From contig CAVYJC010000005.1 of assembly GCA_963768715.1 (NCBI GenBank), positions 251,790 through 315,789 on the forward strand: DNA of 64,000 bases. The letters run 5' to 3'. The notes below the pieces were generated by a model. That model made no database searches. It saw nothing but the letters and a program-made list of their open reading frames with translations, and was not told the DNA's origin. Of this stretch, positions 54,043-63,307 are shown one piece after another. The translations under genes and the position numbers were made by a program. Position 1 is the stretch's first letter. Each line of letters begins with the position of its first letter. This DNA is from DATKEJ01 sp963768715. GTDB taxonomy: Bacteria; Bacteroidota; Rhodothermia; Rhodothermales; DATKEJ01.

Positions 54043-56094
54043 ATGACAATGCCAAAGGAAATATTGACGTCTGGGATCATCACCGTAGCGCTTGTAGCAT
54101 TGTTCAGCTTTGCAGCCCCAGCCCAAGTCAGCCATGGAGGGAATCCGTACAGCTTTCTCTTCAAGGTTTCGCAGAAAGTAGATGCGATAACAATGGCGCC
54201 CGTCAACAATACTCAGGAGATTGCTAGGGACAGAGACGAACGGGAACAAGCGCTTCGGACAGGGCGGAGATACCTGCCCAGATCTGCGAAGGCCATTGAT
54301 GTGGATTTTGGTCTGTCAAATTCGGGTGTTTGGTCAGATTTGGTGGACGGTGGTAGGTTGTGGCGGCTACGAATTAAGTCGCCGGGAGCAACTGCCGTGA
54401 ACTTCATATTTGACCAATTTTACCTGCCTGATGGAGCAACACTCTTTATCTACAATCAGGAGCACGGACAGGTAATTGGAGCATTTACATCGGAAAACAA
54501 CAAGCCCTATAGACGCTTTTCAACGATGCCCGTCAAAGGAGATGATGTCACCCTCGAATACTTCGAGCCTGCTCTTCAACGCGGCCGAGGGGTTATTCAC
54601 CTTGCAAACGTTGTACATAGATATCGAGATTGGAGCACGGCTAGGTTGGAGACAGCCGGGAAGACTTTGGGCGAGGATGATTATGGCTATGGACAATCAG
54701 CAGCATGCGAGGTAGACATCAATTGCTCGGCGGGTTCTTCTTGGCAGACAGAGAAGAAAGCCGTTGCTATGACCTTGGTCGACGCGACGACACGTGACTG
54801 TACCGGAGTCCTCCTAAACAGTTCGGGCCAAGACTGGACGCCATACTTCCTAACGGCTTTTCATTGTGCCGATGACAACGAAGACGACGAGTTGTCGGGA
54901 AGCGAAATCAGTGCAGCTGAGGACTGGTTATTTTGGTTCGGTTATGAAAACACAACCTGTAACGGGACATGGGGAACACTTGGGATGGTTTCGGGGGCCA
55001 CGTTGCGGGCTAGCAATGACACACTCGATTTTCTCCTGCTTGAACTGAGTGCTCATCCGGATGCCGGCATGGTACCTGAGTATGCTGGGTGGTCGAGGAG
55101 CAGCAGTGCACCGACATCGGTTGCTGGAATCCATCACCCCAAGAACGATGTTAAGAAGATTTCCAAGGACGATGATACTGTGACACTCGACAATTGGGAA
55201 GGTCTGGGGACGACAGAAAACCACTGGTTTATCGACGATTGGGACACAGGTGACACTGAACATGGATCATCTGGATCACCTCTGTTTGACCAGAATCATC
55301 GGGTAATTGGGAGCCTGACGGGAGGCCAGCAGGAGTACTGTCATGCAAACGGCTAGGATGACTACGCATACTATGCTGCGTTCTACAGACAATGGGACCC
55401 TGCAGGTAGCGGCAATAGTGCGGAGCTCCGACACTGGCTAGACCCAAGTAATAGCAACACGACCTTAAACACTATTCAAGGTTACCCCAACCCCCCCAGC
55501 AATCTGACCATCACCAACCCGAATGATGATGGAGAGTTTCTCCACCTGTCTTGGACTGCCAGTTCCACATCAGGTGTTACATACAAAGTTGAGCGTTGTG
55601 GAACCACGTCGGAGCTTGGTGCGTGCTACCCGTGGTTTTCAGTGATCGGGACGACTTCTTCGACTTCTTACACTGACACAGACGTGATGATTGAGGTGCC
55701 ACCGGCTCCAGGCGAGCCATATCAACGGTATCGAGTGTATGCATTCAAGAATAATGTTGCGTCTGCGTACTCGAATGAAGTTCAGATGATTGCAACTAGC
55801 TTGTATAAGTATCTGTCAGACGAGACGCCGGAGACAGTTGAACTTTCAGCCAATTATCCAAATCCGTTTAATCCAACAACCGAGATTGCTTTTTCAATTC
55901 CAGAGAAGACTCATGTGTCGCTGTCTGTCTTCAACCAGAGAGGTCAGGAGATCGCGAAACTCCTTGACAGACAGTTACCGGCTGGGAAGCACTCCGTCGT
56001 CTTTAATGCCAGTGAATATCCAAGTGGTACATACATCTACCGCCTGAAAGCGGGCTCATTCCAGCAGACACGACAAATGGTGCTTGTGAAATAG
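54043..56094 (+). CDS. Secreted trypsin-like protease with T9SS sorting domain, interrupted by a TAG
   Basis: Two in-frame pieces of one protein of about 683 residues. Start ATG 54043 has AAGGAGG seven bases upstream, the strongest ribosome-binding site in the window; the signal peptide ends A-P-A-Q. The protease core resembles lysyl endopeptidase: C-T-G-V-L-L-N, F-L-T-A-F-H-C-A (catalytic His), D-F-L-L-L-E-L (Asp) and E-H-G-S-S-G-S-P-L-F-D (Ser). An in-frame TAG at 55354-55356 stops it after H-A-N-G. Reading continues in the same frame as D-D-Y-A-Y-Y-A-A-F and then a fibronectin-like domain. The last 75 residues are a T9SS sorting domain (N-Y-P-N-P-F-N-P-T-T...M-V-L-V-K). Either the stop is an error or nonsense mutation, or the enzyme lacks its secretion signal. 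AT-richer than its neighbours, suggesting transfer. Confidence 0.8.
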
Positions 56095-56309
56095 TTACTG
56101 TCTTGTCACACATGGATCCTTAGGAGTGGGAGCCAGATTCTTCTGTGAGTCTCTGGCTCTCGCTCACAAGGGTCCGTTTCAATGTTGGAGGAAGTATGAT
56201 GAGGATCGCAACATGGCAACGCGAACCTTTAGCCGTCGTTCGTCGCGGGGTAACGATGATCAACGTGCCACCGACTATTAGGTCGTCGAGGAGTTGCAGG
56301 TGCCGCACA

Positions 56310-56933
56310 ATGGGATATGCAATGTCATTGCTCTGTCAATGTTTTGTTGGCACGATCATGGTGCTGGCACTCGTTCAGTCAACGACCGCGCAGAGCTCCC
56401 AGGGTATTTCCATTACCGCTTCTTTCGGTGGCGCCACCTACACAAACCAGTATTCTCCCCATGGATATCAGAAGCCCAAGGATGTTGGATACATCGGCCG
56501 TATGGGTGTCCAGGCGTCGCCGTTCACACCGCGAATCCGTTTTGCGGCCGAATACGAGTTTTTGTCCGTGCAAGAAGACTGGGTTTCGATTGACTGTGTC
56601 TCGACCGAACCCTGTGAGCGGGAACCAAGTGAGCTTTACGGCATGACGTTCGGTCTTGAAACGGCGCTCGGGAGCATGACAAGGCCGGTTGCACCCTTCC
56701 TGAGCATCGGAACGGGTTGGTTGAGAGTTCGTGACGTGAGACGACAATACAACATCGGCCCCAAGACCGAAATTGGACTGGGGCTGGTACTTAAGCCCGT
56801 TGCAAGGGGGCTCGTACGTCTATCGGTCGAGTCGCGATACACGTTCTTCTATTTCAGCGATGCGACCGATAAAGTGACACCGAATCATGTCTCACTTGTT
56901 GCGGCAATTAGAGTACTGCTCGTTCGCTGGTGA
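56310..56933 (+). CDS. Small outer-membrane beta-barrel protein
   Basis: 207 residues from ATG 56310, which precedes a signal peptide ending T-T-A-Q; the frame is open upstream to 56145, but that stretch is not signal-like. The mature part consists of alternating amphipathic strands (S-I-T-A-S-F-G-G-A and R-F-A-A-E-Y-E-F) and ends V-A-A-I-R-V-L-L-V-R-W, an aromatic final strand typical of OmpW/OmpA-like barrels. No peptidoglycan-binding domain follows. It starts 216 bases after the protease stop, possibly in the same transcription unit. Function unknown. Confidence 0.6.
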   Translation: MGYAMSLLCQCFVGTIMVLALVQSTTAQSSQGISITASFGGATYTNQYSPHGYQKPKDVGYIGRMGVQASPFTPRIRFAAEYEFLSVQEDWVSIDCVSTEPCEREPSELYGMTFGLETALGSMTRPVAPFLSIGTGWLRVRDVRRQYNIGPKTEIGLGLVLKPVARGLVRLSVESRYTFFYFSDATDKVTPNHVSLVAAIRVLLVRW

Positions 56934-57127
56934 AGACCAAGTGTGCGTTCGACCGACTGGATCGAAGATCATCACGTCAAGGCGCTAGACGCTAGACTGA
57001 GTCAGCCTGGGGATTCTATGTGGTCATGTTCGCGGTTAGAGCTATTTCTCTAGCGCCAACGCGGCGCGCTCATCCGCTAGAGCTGCGCTCACGAGAGCAA
57101 GTTCTTCTTCAGTTTCTTTTGGTTCTC

Positions 57128-58517
57128 AGAAGAGATATCGCCAGATGTTGTGTTTGACGACATGAGTCAGGCGGCGATTCTGTCAGTTTCGATTCCGTCA
57201 ATGTAGGTGATTCCGGCTACGATCTTGGCAAGGTGGTGACTGCCGTTGAGTCGCCGCCATTTCTTCTCAGCTTCTTGAGTGAGTCGGAACGCCATCATGA
57301 GCGCGGTGTCTCGGCTCAGGCATCCCCTGGTTTTGGCCGTTCTGAGTTTGATCGTGGCAAAGGTGGACTCAATCGGATTGGTCGTTCTCAAATGCTGCCA
57401 GTGCTCGGCCGGGAAGTCGTAGAAGGCAAGGAGTTCGTCCCGGTCTTTCTCCAGAGAGGCGACCGCTTTCGGATACTTCGGTCCATACTCGGAGACAAAG
57501 CTGTCGAAGGCAGCCTTGGCCTGCTCACGCGTCTCGGCCATCCAGATCTGGTGCAGCGCCGATTTTGCTCTGCTCTGTAGGCGCTTCGGCAGGCGATTGA
57601 GCACGTTTTTCGTCTTGTGCACCCAGCAGCGCTGCATCCTGGTCTCGGGATAGATCCGGTGGAGTGCTTTCCAGAAGCCGAGCGCTCCGTCGCCCACGGC
57701 CAGTTTGGCACCGATCAAGAGTCCGCGGCGCTTCAGGTCCAGGAGCAGACTGGTCCAACTCTCACTGCTCTCCCGGTAGCCATCTTCGATGGCCACCAGC
57801 TCCTTCTTGCCGTCTCGGGTCGCTGCCATCAGGACCAGGAAGCACTGTTTCTCCTGATCCATGCGTACCGGGGCAAAGACGCCGTCCGCCCAGAAGTAGA
57901 CATAGCGCCTGTCGTCTAACCGCCGCGTCTTCCACTGACCGTACTCCTCCAACCAGAGCTGCTTGAGACGACCAACGGTCGGGGCCGACAGTCCCGGCGC
58001 ATCTTGTCCGAGCAAAGCGGCCAGGGCCTCGCCCATCTGGCCTGTCGAGATCCCCTTGAGGTAGAGCCAGGGAATAAGTGCTTCGATCGAGCGGGTCTTG
58101 CGCAAATACGGCGGCAGAATCGAGGAGCGGAACCGGATCTGCTCCTCATCCGCGCGATCGCGAACCCGTGGCACACGGACCGAAACAGCTCCAATGCCGG
58201 TCTCCACCTCGCGTTCCGTGTGGTAGCCGTTGCGGACCAGTCGGCGACGGCCGCCTGGGTCCCGAAGCGAGTCGTAGTGGCAAAGAAACGACTCCACTTC
58301 GGCTTCAAATGCGGCTGCAAGTAGCTCGCGTGCCCCGCTGCGGATGATCTCGGTCAAAGGATCATCAACAAGGAGCTTGCTTTGTGTGAACTCAATAACG
58401 TTCTTGTCCATGGGCGGTGTATGGCCCTCCGGGGCCGTTGGTGATTTTGAACAACCACCAGAATACACCGCCTATCTCATATCATCTCCATACACAACTT
58501 GCGGACATAGCTCTTCT
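57128..58517. mobile_element. IS256-family insertion sequence
   Basis: One transposase gene bounded by imperfect inverted repeats. AGAAGAGATATCGCCAGATG (57128) and onward resembles, with about seven changes in 31 bases, the reverse complement of the segment ending at 58517, which reads AGAAGAGCTATGTCCGCAAG. The arms may extend to 57123 and 58522. I found no convincing target-site duplication, so boundaries are approximate. The transposase looks intact, so the element may be active. Confidence 0.85.
57167..58411 (-). CDS. IS256-family (mutator) transposase
   Basis: 414 residues from ATG 58411; an ATG at 58468 would add 19 residues rich in Gly and Pro. The DDE triad is visible: Y-F-W-A-D-G-V-F, then K-L-A-V-G-D-G-A-L-G-F-W-K-A-L, and T-T-N-P-I-E-S-T-F-A-T-I. 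C-W-V-H-K-T-K-N is also typical of the family, and the N-terminal V-R-N-G-Y-H-x-E-R matches IS256 transposases. The frame is uninterrupted. It catalyses cut-and-paste or copy-out transposition of the element. Confidence 0.95.
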   Translation of the reverse strand: MDKNVIEFTQSKLLVDDPLTEIIRSGARELLAAAFEAEVESFLCHYDSLRDPGGRRRLVRNGYHTEREVETGIGAVSVRVPRVRDRADEEQIRFRSSILPPYLRKTRSIEALIPWLYLKGISTGQMGEALAALLGQDAPGLSAPTVGRLKQLWLEEYGQWKTRRLDDRRYVYFWADGVFAPVRMDQEKQCFLVLMAATRDGKKELVAIEDGYRESSESWTSLLLDLKRRGLLIGAKLAVGDGALGFWKALHRIYPETRMQRCWVHKTKNVLNRLPKRLQSRAKSALHQIWMAETREQAKAAFDSFVSEYGPKYPKAVASLEKDRDELLAFYDFPAEHWQHLRTTNPIESTFATIKLRTAKTRGCLSRDTALMMAFRLTQEAEKKWRRLNGSHHLAKIVAGITYIDGIETDRIAA

Positions 58518-58538
58518 CAGAATAGCCTCGAACCAATC

Positions 58539-58563
58539 GAAAAGCCCCTGGTTAGGGCTTTTC
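58539..58563. terminator. Bidirectional terminator-like hairpin between the two IS
   Basis: AAAAGCCC (58540-58547) pairs with GGGCTTTT (58555-58562) around a 7-base loop. The A tract before and the T tract after allow termination on both strands. Confidence 0.7.
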
Positions 58564-58605
58564 TATGCGCCTTAGTGTGCCCGTTTGGAATCCCCGTCCT
58601 CCTTA

Positions 58606-59064
58606 TGACCTTGTCCCCAAAAACTGATCCATTCGTTTTGCAGGATTTCCGCATAATGTTAACTCAACGAAGCGGAGTCCCCAATGCGAAAGAGTCGATT
58701 TACCGAGGAGCAGAAGATCCGAGCTCTCAAAGAGCGCGAGAAGGGTCGCGGCACGGCTGAGATCTGTCGCGAGCTCGGAATCACCGAACACACCTTCTAC
58801 CGCTGGCGCTCGAAGTACGGCGGCATGGAGGTCCAGGACGCCAGGCGATTGAAGGAGCTCGAGGACGAGAATCGCCGTCTGAAGAAGCTGGTGGCGGAGT
58901 ACGCCCTCGACAAGGAGGCGCTCAAGACGGCCCTTGAAAAAAGGTACTGACGCCGAAGCAGCGACGAGTGGCTGTCAAGGTGATGTGTACCGTAGGTATC
59001 AGTGAGCGTCGTGCGTGCAGACTGGCCGGTATTGCCAGGAGCACGTGTCGCCGCCGGCCAGCCC
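58606..59064 (+). mobile_element. IS3-family remnant (orfA complete, orfB truncated)
   Basis: The left end probably starts near 58606, where TGACCTTGTCCCC resembles IS3-type inverted repeats. orfA is complete and is followed by AAAAAAG (58937-58943), the classical slippery heptamer for -1 frameshifting, and by the first 40 codons of orfB. Homology to IS3 stops at about 59064, where a comM-like sequence begins. No right end is seen. Confidence 0.8.
58684..58950 (+). CDS. IS3-family transposase OrfA
   Basis: 88 residues. The helix-turn-helix start R-K-S-R-F-T-E-E-Q-K, with E-I-C-R-E-L-G-I-T-E-H-T-F-Y-R-W-R, matches IS3-group OrfA proteins. A leucine zipper follows (L-K-E-L-E-D-E-N-R-R-L-K-K-L-V-A-E), ending in A-L-D-K-E-A-L-K. 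Alone it cannot transpose; normally a fused OrfAB is made by frameshifting at the A6G site near its end. The downstream orfB is truncated, so the element is inactive on its own. Confidence 0.93.
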   Translation: MRKSRFTEEQKIRALKEREKGRGTAEICRELGITEHTFYRWRSKYGGMEVQDARRLKELEDENRRLKKLVAEYALDKEALKTALEKRY

Positions 59065-59123
59065 CTACCTCCACGACGCACGATCCAGCGCCCGATACTG
59101 TACCGCTTCCCGCCTTCTCCTGA
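58944..59123 (+). pseudogene. Truncated IS3 transposase OrfB
   Basis: Read in the -1 frame after the slippery site, the first 40 codons give L-T-P-K-Q-R-R-V-A-V-K, then G-I-S-E-R-R-A-C-R-L-A-G-I-A-R-S-T, the usual OrfB start. The DDE domain (over 200 residues) is missing; from about 59065 the frame runs through unrelated DNA to a TGA at 59121-59123. Confidence 0.85.
59065..59109 (-). pseudogene. Remnant of a second comM 3' end
   Basis: On the minus strand 45 bases encode E-A-V-Q-Y-R-A-L-D-R-A-S-W-R and a stop. This corresponds to the end of the adjoining comM (E-A-I-Q-Y-R-A-L-D-R-D-S-W-R-R). At the DNA level the two are only about three-quarters identical, so it is not a recent duplication. 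It begins exactly where the IS3 homology ends. Confidence 0.7.
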
Positions 59124-59141
59124 CTCCGTCAGGAGAAGGCG
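59111..59141. repeat. Perfect 13-bp inverted repeat
   Basis: CGCCTTCTCCTGA (59111-59123) and TCAGGAGAAGGCG (59129-59141) with the loop CTCCG. It lies between the comM remnant and the comM stop. It lacks a T tract, so it is not a standard terminator. Confidence 0.8.
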
Positions 59142-59153
59142 CGCTGCGCCGCA

Positions 59154-60692
59154 TTACCTCCGCCAAGAGTCTCGATCTAACGCCCTATACTGTATTGCTT
59201 CAGCGACTGCGGTCGTCGTAATCCCTTCCTCGCCCGCAAGGTCCGAGATCGTCCGCGCCACCTTGAGAATGCGGTGATAGGCGCGCGCGCTCAGTCCGAT
59301 CCGTTGCATGGCGGCCTTCATCAGCGCCTGACCTGATTCGTCGAGCCGGCAAGTCTCCTTCACCTGGCGGGATGTCATCTGGGCATTGCAATAAGTGCCC
59401 GGTGAATCCCTGAACCGATCGGCGTGGATACGCCTGCAGTCGATGATCCGGTCCCGGATCTCGCTTGATTTGGGTCCGGCCCGGCGGAGACTCAGCTCTT
59501 CGAATGGAACCGGCGTGACCTCGACGTGCATGTCGATGCGATCCATCAAGGGACCACTCACGCGGCCGAGGTATTTCTGGATCTGGCCTTCGTTGCAGGC
59601 GCAGGAACGCGTGGGATCGTTCAGGTAGCCACACGGACAAGGATTCATACTCGCCACAAGCATGAACCGAGAAGGATAGTCGACGCTGATCCGCGCGCGG
59701 CTGATCGTGACGCGCCCTTCCTCGAGTGGCTGCCGGAGCACCTCGAGTGCCGAGCGACGGAACTCGGGCAGCTCGTCGAGGAAGAGCACGCCGTTGTGGG
59801 CCAACGAAATCTCACCCGGCATCGGATTCGATCCCCCGCCGCACAACCCGACGTCCGACACGGTGTGATGCGGCGCACGAAACGGCCGGCCGGCGACGAG
59901 GCCGGATCCGTTCAGCTTGCCGCCTACCGAGTGGATTTTCGTCGTCTCGATCGCTTCCTCCAGAGAAAACGGAGGAAGAATAGTCGGAAGCCGCCGCGCG
60001 AGCATCGTCTTCCCCGCTCCCGGCGGACCCACCATCAGCACGTTGTGCCCACCCGCTGCGGCGACTTCCAGGGCACGTTTGACATTCTCCTGCCCACGGA
60101 CGTCCGCCATGTCGAGGCCCGCGTGCACCGTGTCTCCGAACCGAGTCTTCGGATCCAAGCGAAACGGCGTCACCCTTTCGAAATCACGAAGGATGTGGAA
60201 AGCGTCGAGCAACGTCCCGACCGGATATACTCTTAGTCCATCAACGACCGCCGCTTCAGAAGCGTTTTCCTTCGGAACCAGGATGCCGATTCGTCCCTCC
60301 GCCCTTGCACAAACGGCCATCGAAAGCACGCCCCGAACGGACCGCACGGATCCGTCGAGTGACAACTCGCCGAGGATATAGAGATCGCTCAGTGGCGCCG
60401 ATTCAAGCGCAGTGCCCCCTGCAGCAAGGAGTCCGATCGCGATGGGGAGATCAAACGCCGAGCCTTCTTTCGGGACGTCCGCCGGCGCGAGGTTGATGAC
60501 CAGGCGGCCTCTCGGCATGCTGAGCCCGCAGTTCTTTATGGCCGAGAACACGCGGGTGCGGCTTTCCTTGACGACGCTGTCGGGCAGCCCCACCATCTGG
60601 AAGTTGGGCATGGCGGATTCGGCGTGCGTCTCGATCTCGATCGGGAGCGCATCCACACCGTGCACAGTGCTGCTCCAAACGTGAGATAGCAT
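59154..60692 (-). CDS. comM: ComM/YifB-family Mg-chelatase-like AAA+ helicase
   Basis: 512 residues. The N-terminal Lon-S5-type domain (about 1-170) starts with the family's L-P-x-x-x-I-V-G-L-P-D-x-x-V-K-E-S-R pattern. A Walker A motif G-P-P-G-A-G-K-T (about residue 220), Walker B V-L-F-L-D-E-L-P-E-F and the Mg-chelatase C-terminal helix bundle (C-N-A-Q-M and S-A-R-A-Y-H-R-I-L-K-V-A-R-T-I) follow. In Vibrio, ComM is a branch-migration helicase for natural transformation, so this cell may integrate foreign DNA. The last codons may be recombinant, given the comM remnant downstream. Confidence 0.93.
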   Translation of the reverse strand: MLSHVWSSTVHGVDALPIEIETHAESAMPNFQMVGLPDSVVKESRTRVFSAIKNCGLSMPRGRLVINLAPADVPKEGSAFDLPIAIGLLAAGGTALESAPLSDLYILGELSLDGSVRSVRGVLSMAVCARAEGRIGILVPKENASEAAVVDGLRVYPVGTLLDAFHILRDFERVTPFRLDPKTRFGDTVHAGLDMADVRGQENVKRALEVAAAGGHNVLMVGPPGAGKTMLARRLPTILPPFSLEEAIETTKIHSVGGKLNGSGLVAGRPFRAPHHTVSDVGLCGGGSNPMPGEISLAHNGVLFLDELPEFRRSALEVLRQPLEEGRVTISRARISVDYPSRFMLVASMNPCPCGYLNDPTRSCACNEGQIQKYLGRVSGPLMDRIDMHVEVTPVPFEELSLRRAGPKSSEIRDRIIDCRRIHADRFRDSPGTYCNAQMTSRQVKETCRLDESGQALMKAAMQRIGLSARAYHRILKVARTISDLAGEEGITTTAVAEAIQYRALDRDSWRR

Positions 60693-60759
60693 GGGTGATT
60701 CGAGGTTTGGATGTCATATAGACACCTGGGGGAGGCGTTTCATAACCTCGAAATCACTT

Positions 60760-60787
60760 CAAACACCAGACTTCAAACACCAAACTT
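60760..60787. repeat. Period-7 array, CAAACAC/CAGACTT units (4 units)
   Basis: CAAACAC, CAGACTT, CAAACAC, CAAACTT, in the gap between comM and the methyltransferase; nearly the same as the array at 52375. Confidence 0.8.
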
Positions 60788-60847
60788 GAATTCGGTACGT
60801 TATCCCACTCAGATCGCTATCCATCGCAACCTCCCCCGGCTGCACTC

Positions 60848-60865
60848 TCCCGAACAAGTTCGGGA
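60848..60865. repeat. Perfect palindrome TCCCGAAC/GTTCGGGA
   Basis: TCCCGAACAAGTTCGGGA, with the same CCCGAAC core as the terminal repeats of the 44653-44875 element. It is followed by GC-rich short palindromes up to about 60945. The 260-base gap holds no gene I can support. Confidence 0.6.
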
Positions 60866-60952
60866 TCGCTTAGCCTGCCCCCCGTCTTCGCGGGCTACCG
60901 CCCGCTTCGCCGGGCAAGCTCTCCGGGAGGGGGCCCGTATCGTGGGACAAGC

Positions 60953-61948
60953 TCAATCCGCTCCGCGCTTCCTCCAAAGCCCGAACACAAAATCACTCGC
61001 AAATTCCCCTGACGCGAGTAACTCATCCTCTGCGAGCATCATTCGCTCCATCCACGCCATCGCTTTTTCGTCCCGGCGGGCGAAATGATGTGCAATGTCC
61101 TTGAGCACGAGGTGCAGGATCGTGCCGCCGAGGTCCTTTCGCTCGACTGGCTCGAACGTCTCATCGAGCAACGGCAGGATGCGGGAGGATTCGGCTGCCT
61201 CCGATGGATCGTTCAGCCACATTGCAAGCCGGCCAACTCGGCGGTTGCGGTGCTTGACTTCTCCACTCCCCCACCGGAATCGGTAGCGTACAGGAAGCGT
61301 CTCCAATATTTCGTCGGCAGCTTCGAGCTGGCGAGCCGACCACTGGAATCGATCCGGGCCGACGTAATCCCGGAGAAGGATCACCCCCCCCGGTCTGAGC
61401 ACCCGATGAATCCAGTCGATCATCGGAACCAGCGGCGAAATATGATGAAGGGCGTTGAAGACGATGACCACGTCGTAACTCGACGGAGGGATGTCGAGTT
61501 TTCGTGCATCGCCGACGGTAAATCGGAGCTGTTCCTCCAGCCCCTCAACGGCGGCACGCTCCCGCGCCTTCTCAATGCGATTCGGAGAGATGTCGTATCC
61601 GTCGATGCGGGCAAAGCGTCCCGTTCGAGCCCAACGCACCTCGTGAGCACCAGTCCCGCATGCGAGGGACAGGGCTGTCCGATCATCCCGATCCTTCAAA
61701 TGCTTTCGGGCAACGTATTCATAGACGGTTTCCGCAGGATTTCCGGTAGCCAGGAGATTCCAGCGCTGCTGGATCACCTCCAAGCTTCCCCAGTACCTGG
61801 GCGGACTTTCTGTCATCTCCCAGGCGCGGTCAACGCGATCACGGGCCGTCCACGACACCAGACGTTTCAAGATCCGCGGGTAGTTCCCCTGGCGGAGCTT
61901 TTCCCGGAGTGCGGGCAAGTCGTCCTTTGAGATGAGATTCCTAAACAA
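60953..61948 (-). CDS. Class I SAM-dependent methyltransferase
   Basis: 331 residues. The SAM-binding motif I is A-L-S-L-A-C-G-T-G-A-H-E (about 91-102), with the acidic motif II in D-G-Y-D-I-S. Motif post-I (V-G-D-A-R), motif IV (Y-D-V-V-I-V-F-N-A-L-H-H) and L-R-P-G-G all follow. The first 60 residues are a helical extension with no known family. The substrate is unknown; the H-H after motif IV fits small-molecule methyltransferases. It is an isolated gene between comM and the thioredoxin-like lipoprotein. Confidence 0.85.
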   Translation of the reverse strand: MFRNLISKDDLPALREKLRQGNYPRILKRLVSWTARDRVDRAWEMTESPPRYWGSLEVIQQRWNLLATGNPAETVYEYVARKHLKDRDDRTALSLACGTGAHEVRWARTGRFARIDGYDISPNRIEKARERAAVEGLEEQLRFTVGDARKLDIPPSSYDVVIVFNALHHISPLVPMIDWIHRVLRPGGVILLRDYVGPDRFQWSARQLEAADEILETLPVRYRFRWGSGEVKHRNRRVGRLAMWLNDPSEAAESSRILPLLDETFEPVERKDLGGTILHLVLKDIAHHFARRDEKAMAWMERMMLAEDELLASGEFASDFVFGLWRKRGAD

Positions 61949-62086
61949 TGCGGAAACCAGAATTCAGCAAGCAGATTTTCGGGTCGAGTCAAGATAGGCC
62001 GGATGAAGCCAACAGCAGACATTCCTCAACCTACCTGGAACTCGTGCGTAGGACAGACTCTCCTGAACCATTGACAGGCGTTTCTG

Positions 62087-63304
62087 ATGCATCAGCGTAC
62101 CACGTTCCCCGTGCCAGTTCTCTGGATATTAGGGACAATTTTTGCGGCGGGTTGTAGGGATTCTCCGCCGGCACCCGGCGAATGGTCCGGGTATGCCTCG
62201 GTGGCCGAGGATCAGTTGCTCCCCATCCATGCCCATCTCAATCTGACCGACAAACCGCCGCACGGGTATTTCGAGGTCGCCGGTGAACGGACCGAGATCC
62301 CGGAGATGGTCTACACCGGCGATTCGCTGCGGCTGATATTCGCCGAATATGGCGCCGTTATGGCAGGGCGTCTGACCGGTGATCGCTATGCCGGGAAGTA
62401 CGTTCGGTTTCGGAAGGACACGACGAGCTTTCCTTTCGTTCTCTTCTGGGAACCGGAGGCTGGCGCTGGATCGCTCGACGCCCGACACCTGGACGGCACG
62501 TACCAGGTCACGTTCCATTATCCGAATCGCATAGACAGTGCGAGCGTAGCGGTCATCGAATCGAAGGACGACAAGATCACGGGCACCATCATTTATCCGA
62601 GCGGCGATCTGGGGCTGCTGGAGGGACGATACGACGGCTCTCATCTCCAACTCGCACGATTCAATGGTTGGCAGGCGATTCTACTGGATCTGGAGCCTGC
62701 GGACGGCGGCCTTGTGGGCACGCTCTACGAACGTGCCGACTACCAGACTCCGGTTGTCCTGCGTCGCGTTGAGGCCGACGCCCAGCCGGGTGAGCGGCCG
62801 ACGCGCGTGCGCGACCCAAATGCTCCCTTTCAGTTTTCGGGACTAACGGTTGAAGGCGACACCGTGTCGTGGGACGATCCCGTGTTCGGTGGAAATCCAA
62901 TCGTGATCGACATCATGGGCACTTGGTGCCACAACTGCCTCGACATGGCGCCCATGTTGGAGAAGGCTTACGAGGATCATCACGATGCCGGACTCCAGAT
63001 CGTCTCGATGGCCTTCGAGATCAGCGACGACGTCGACGCTGCGAAGAAGAACCTCGGATTGTTCAGACAGCGATTCGACATCCCGTATTTCATTCTGTTC
63101 TGCGGTTCGCTGGATCAGGACAACGTGGACGAGCGCCTGAACAGCCAGCTCGACAACTTCTATGCGTATCCCAGCACGCTCTTCATCGATCGCGCGGGAA
63201 GGGTCTCAGAAATCCATACCGGGTTCAACGGACCCGGAACCGGGAAGGAACGCTATCAGGAGGCACTGGCGAGGTTTGAGGAGGCGGTTGGGAGGATACT
63301 TTGA
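62087..63304 (+). CDS. Thioredoxin-like (TlpA) lipoprotein
   Basis: 405 residues. A signal peptide and lipobox (A-A-G-C, Cys 23) suggest anchoring in the outer membrane or at the periplasmic face. About residues 35-260 form a beta-rich DUF4369-like N-terminal region of uncertain family. The C-terminal 150 residues are a thioredoxin fold of the TlpA/ResA type, with W-C-H-N-C at about residue 280 and the cis-Pro in Y-P-S-T-L-F-I-D. It probably reduces periplasmic disulfides. A heptamer array begins 3 bases after the stop. Confidence 0.85.
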   Translation: MHQRTTFPVPVLWILGTIFAAGCRDSPPAPGEWSGYASVAEDQLLPIHAHLNLTDKPPHGYFEVAGERTEIPEMVYTGDSLRLIFAEYGAVMAGRLTGDRYAGKYVRFRKDTTSFPFVLFWEPEAGAGSLDARHLDGTYQVTFHYPNRIDSASVAVIESKDDKITGTIIYPSGDLGLLEGRYDGSHLQLARFNGWQAILLDLEPADGGLVGTLYERADYQTPVVLRRVEADAQPGERPTRVRDPNAPFQFSGLTVEGDTVSWDDPVFGGNPIVIDIMGTWCHNCLDMAPMLEKAYEDHHDAGLQIVSMAFEISDDVDAAKKNLGLFRQRFDIPYFILFCGSLDQDNVDERLNSQLDNFYAYPSTLFIDRAGRVSEIHTGFNGPGTGKERYQEALARFEEAVGRIL

Positions 63305-63307
63305 GCA

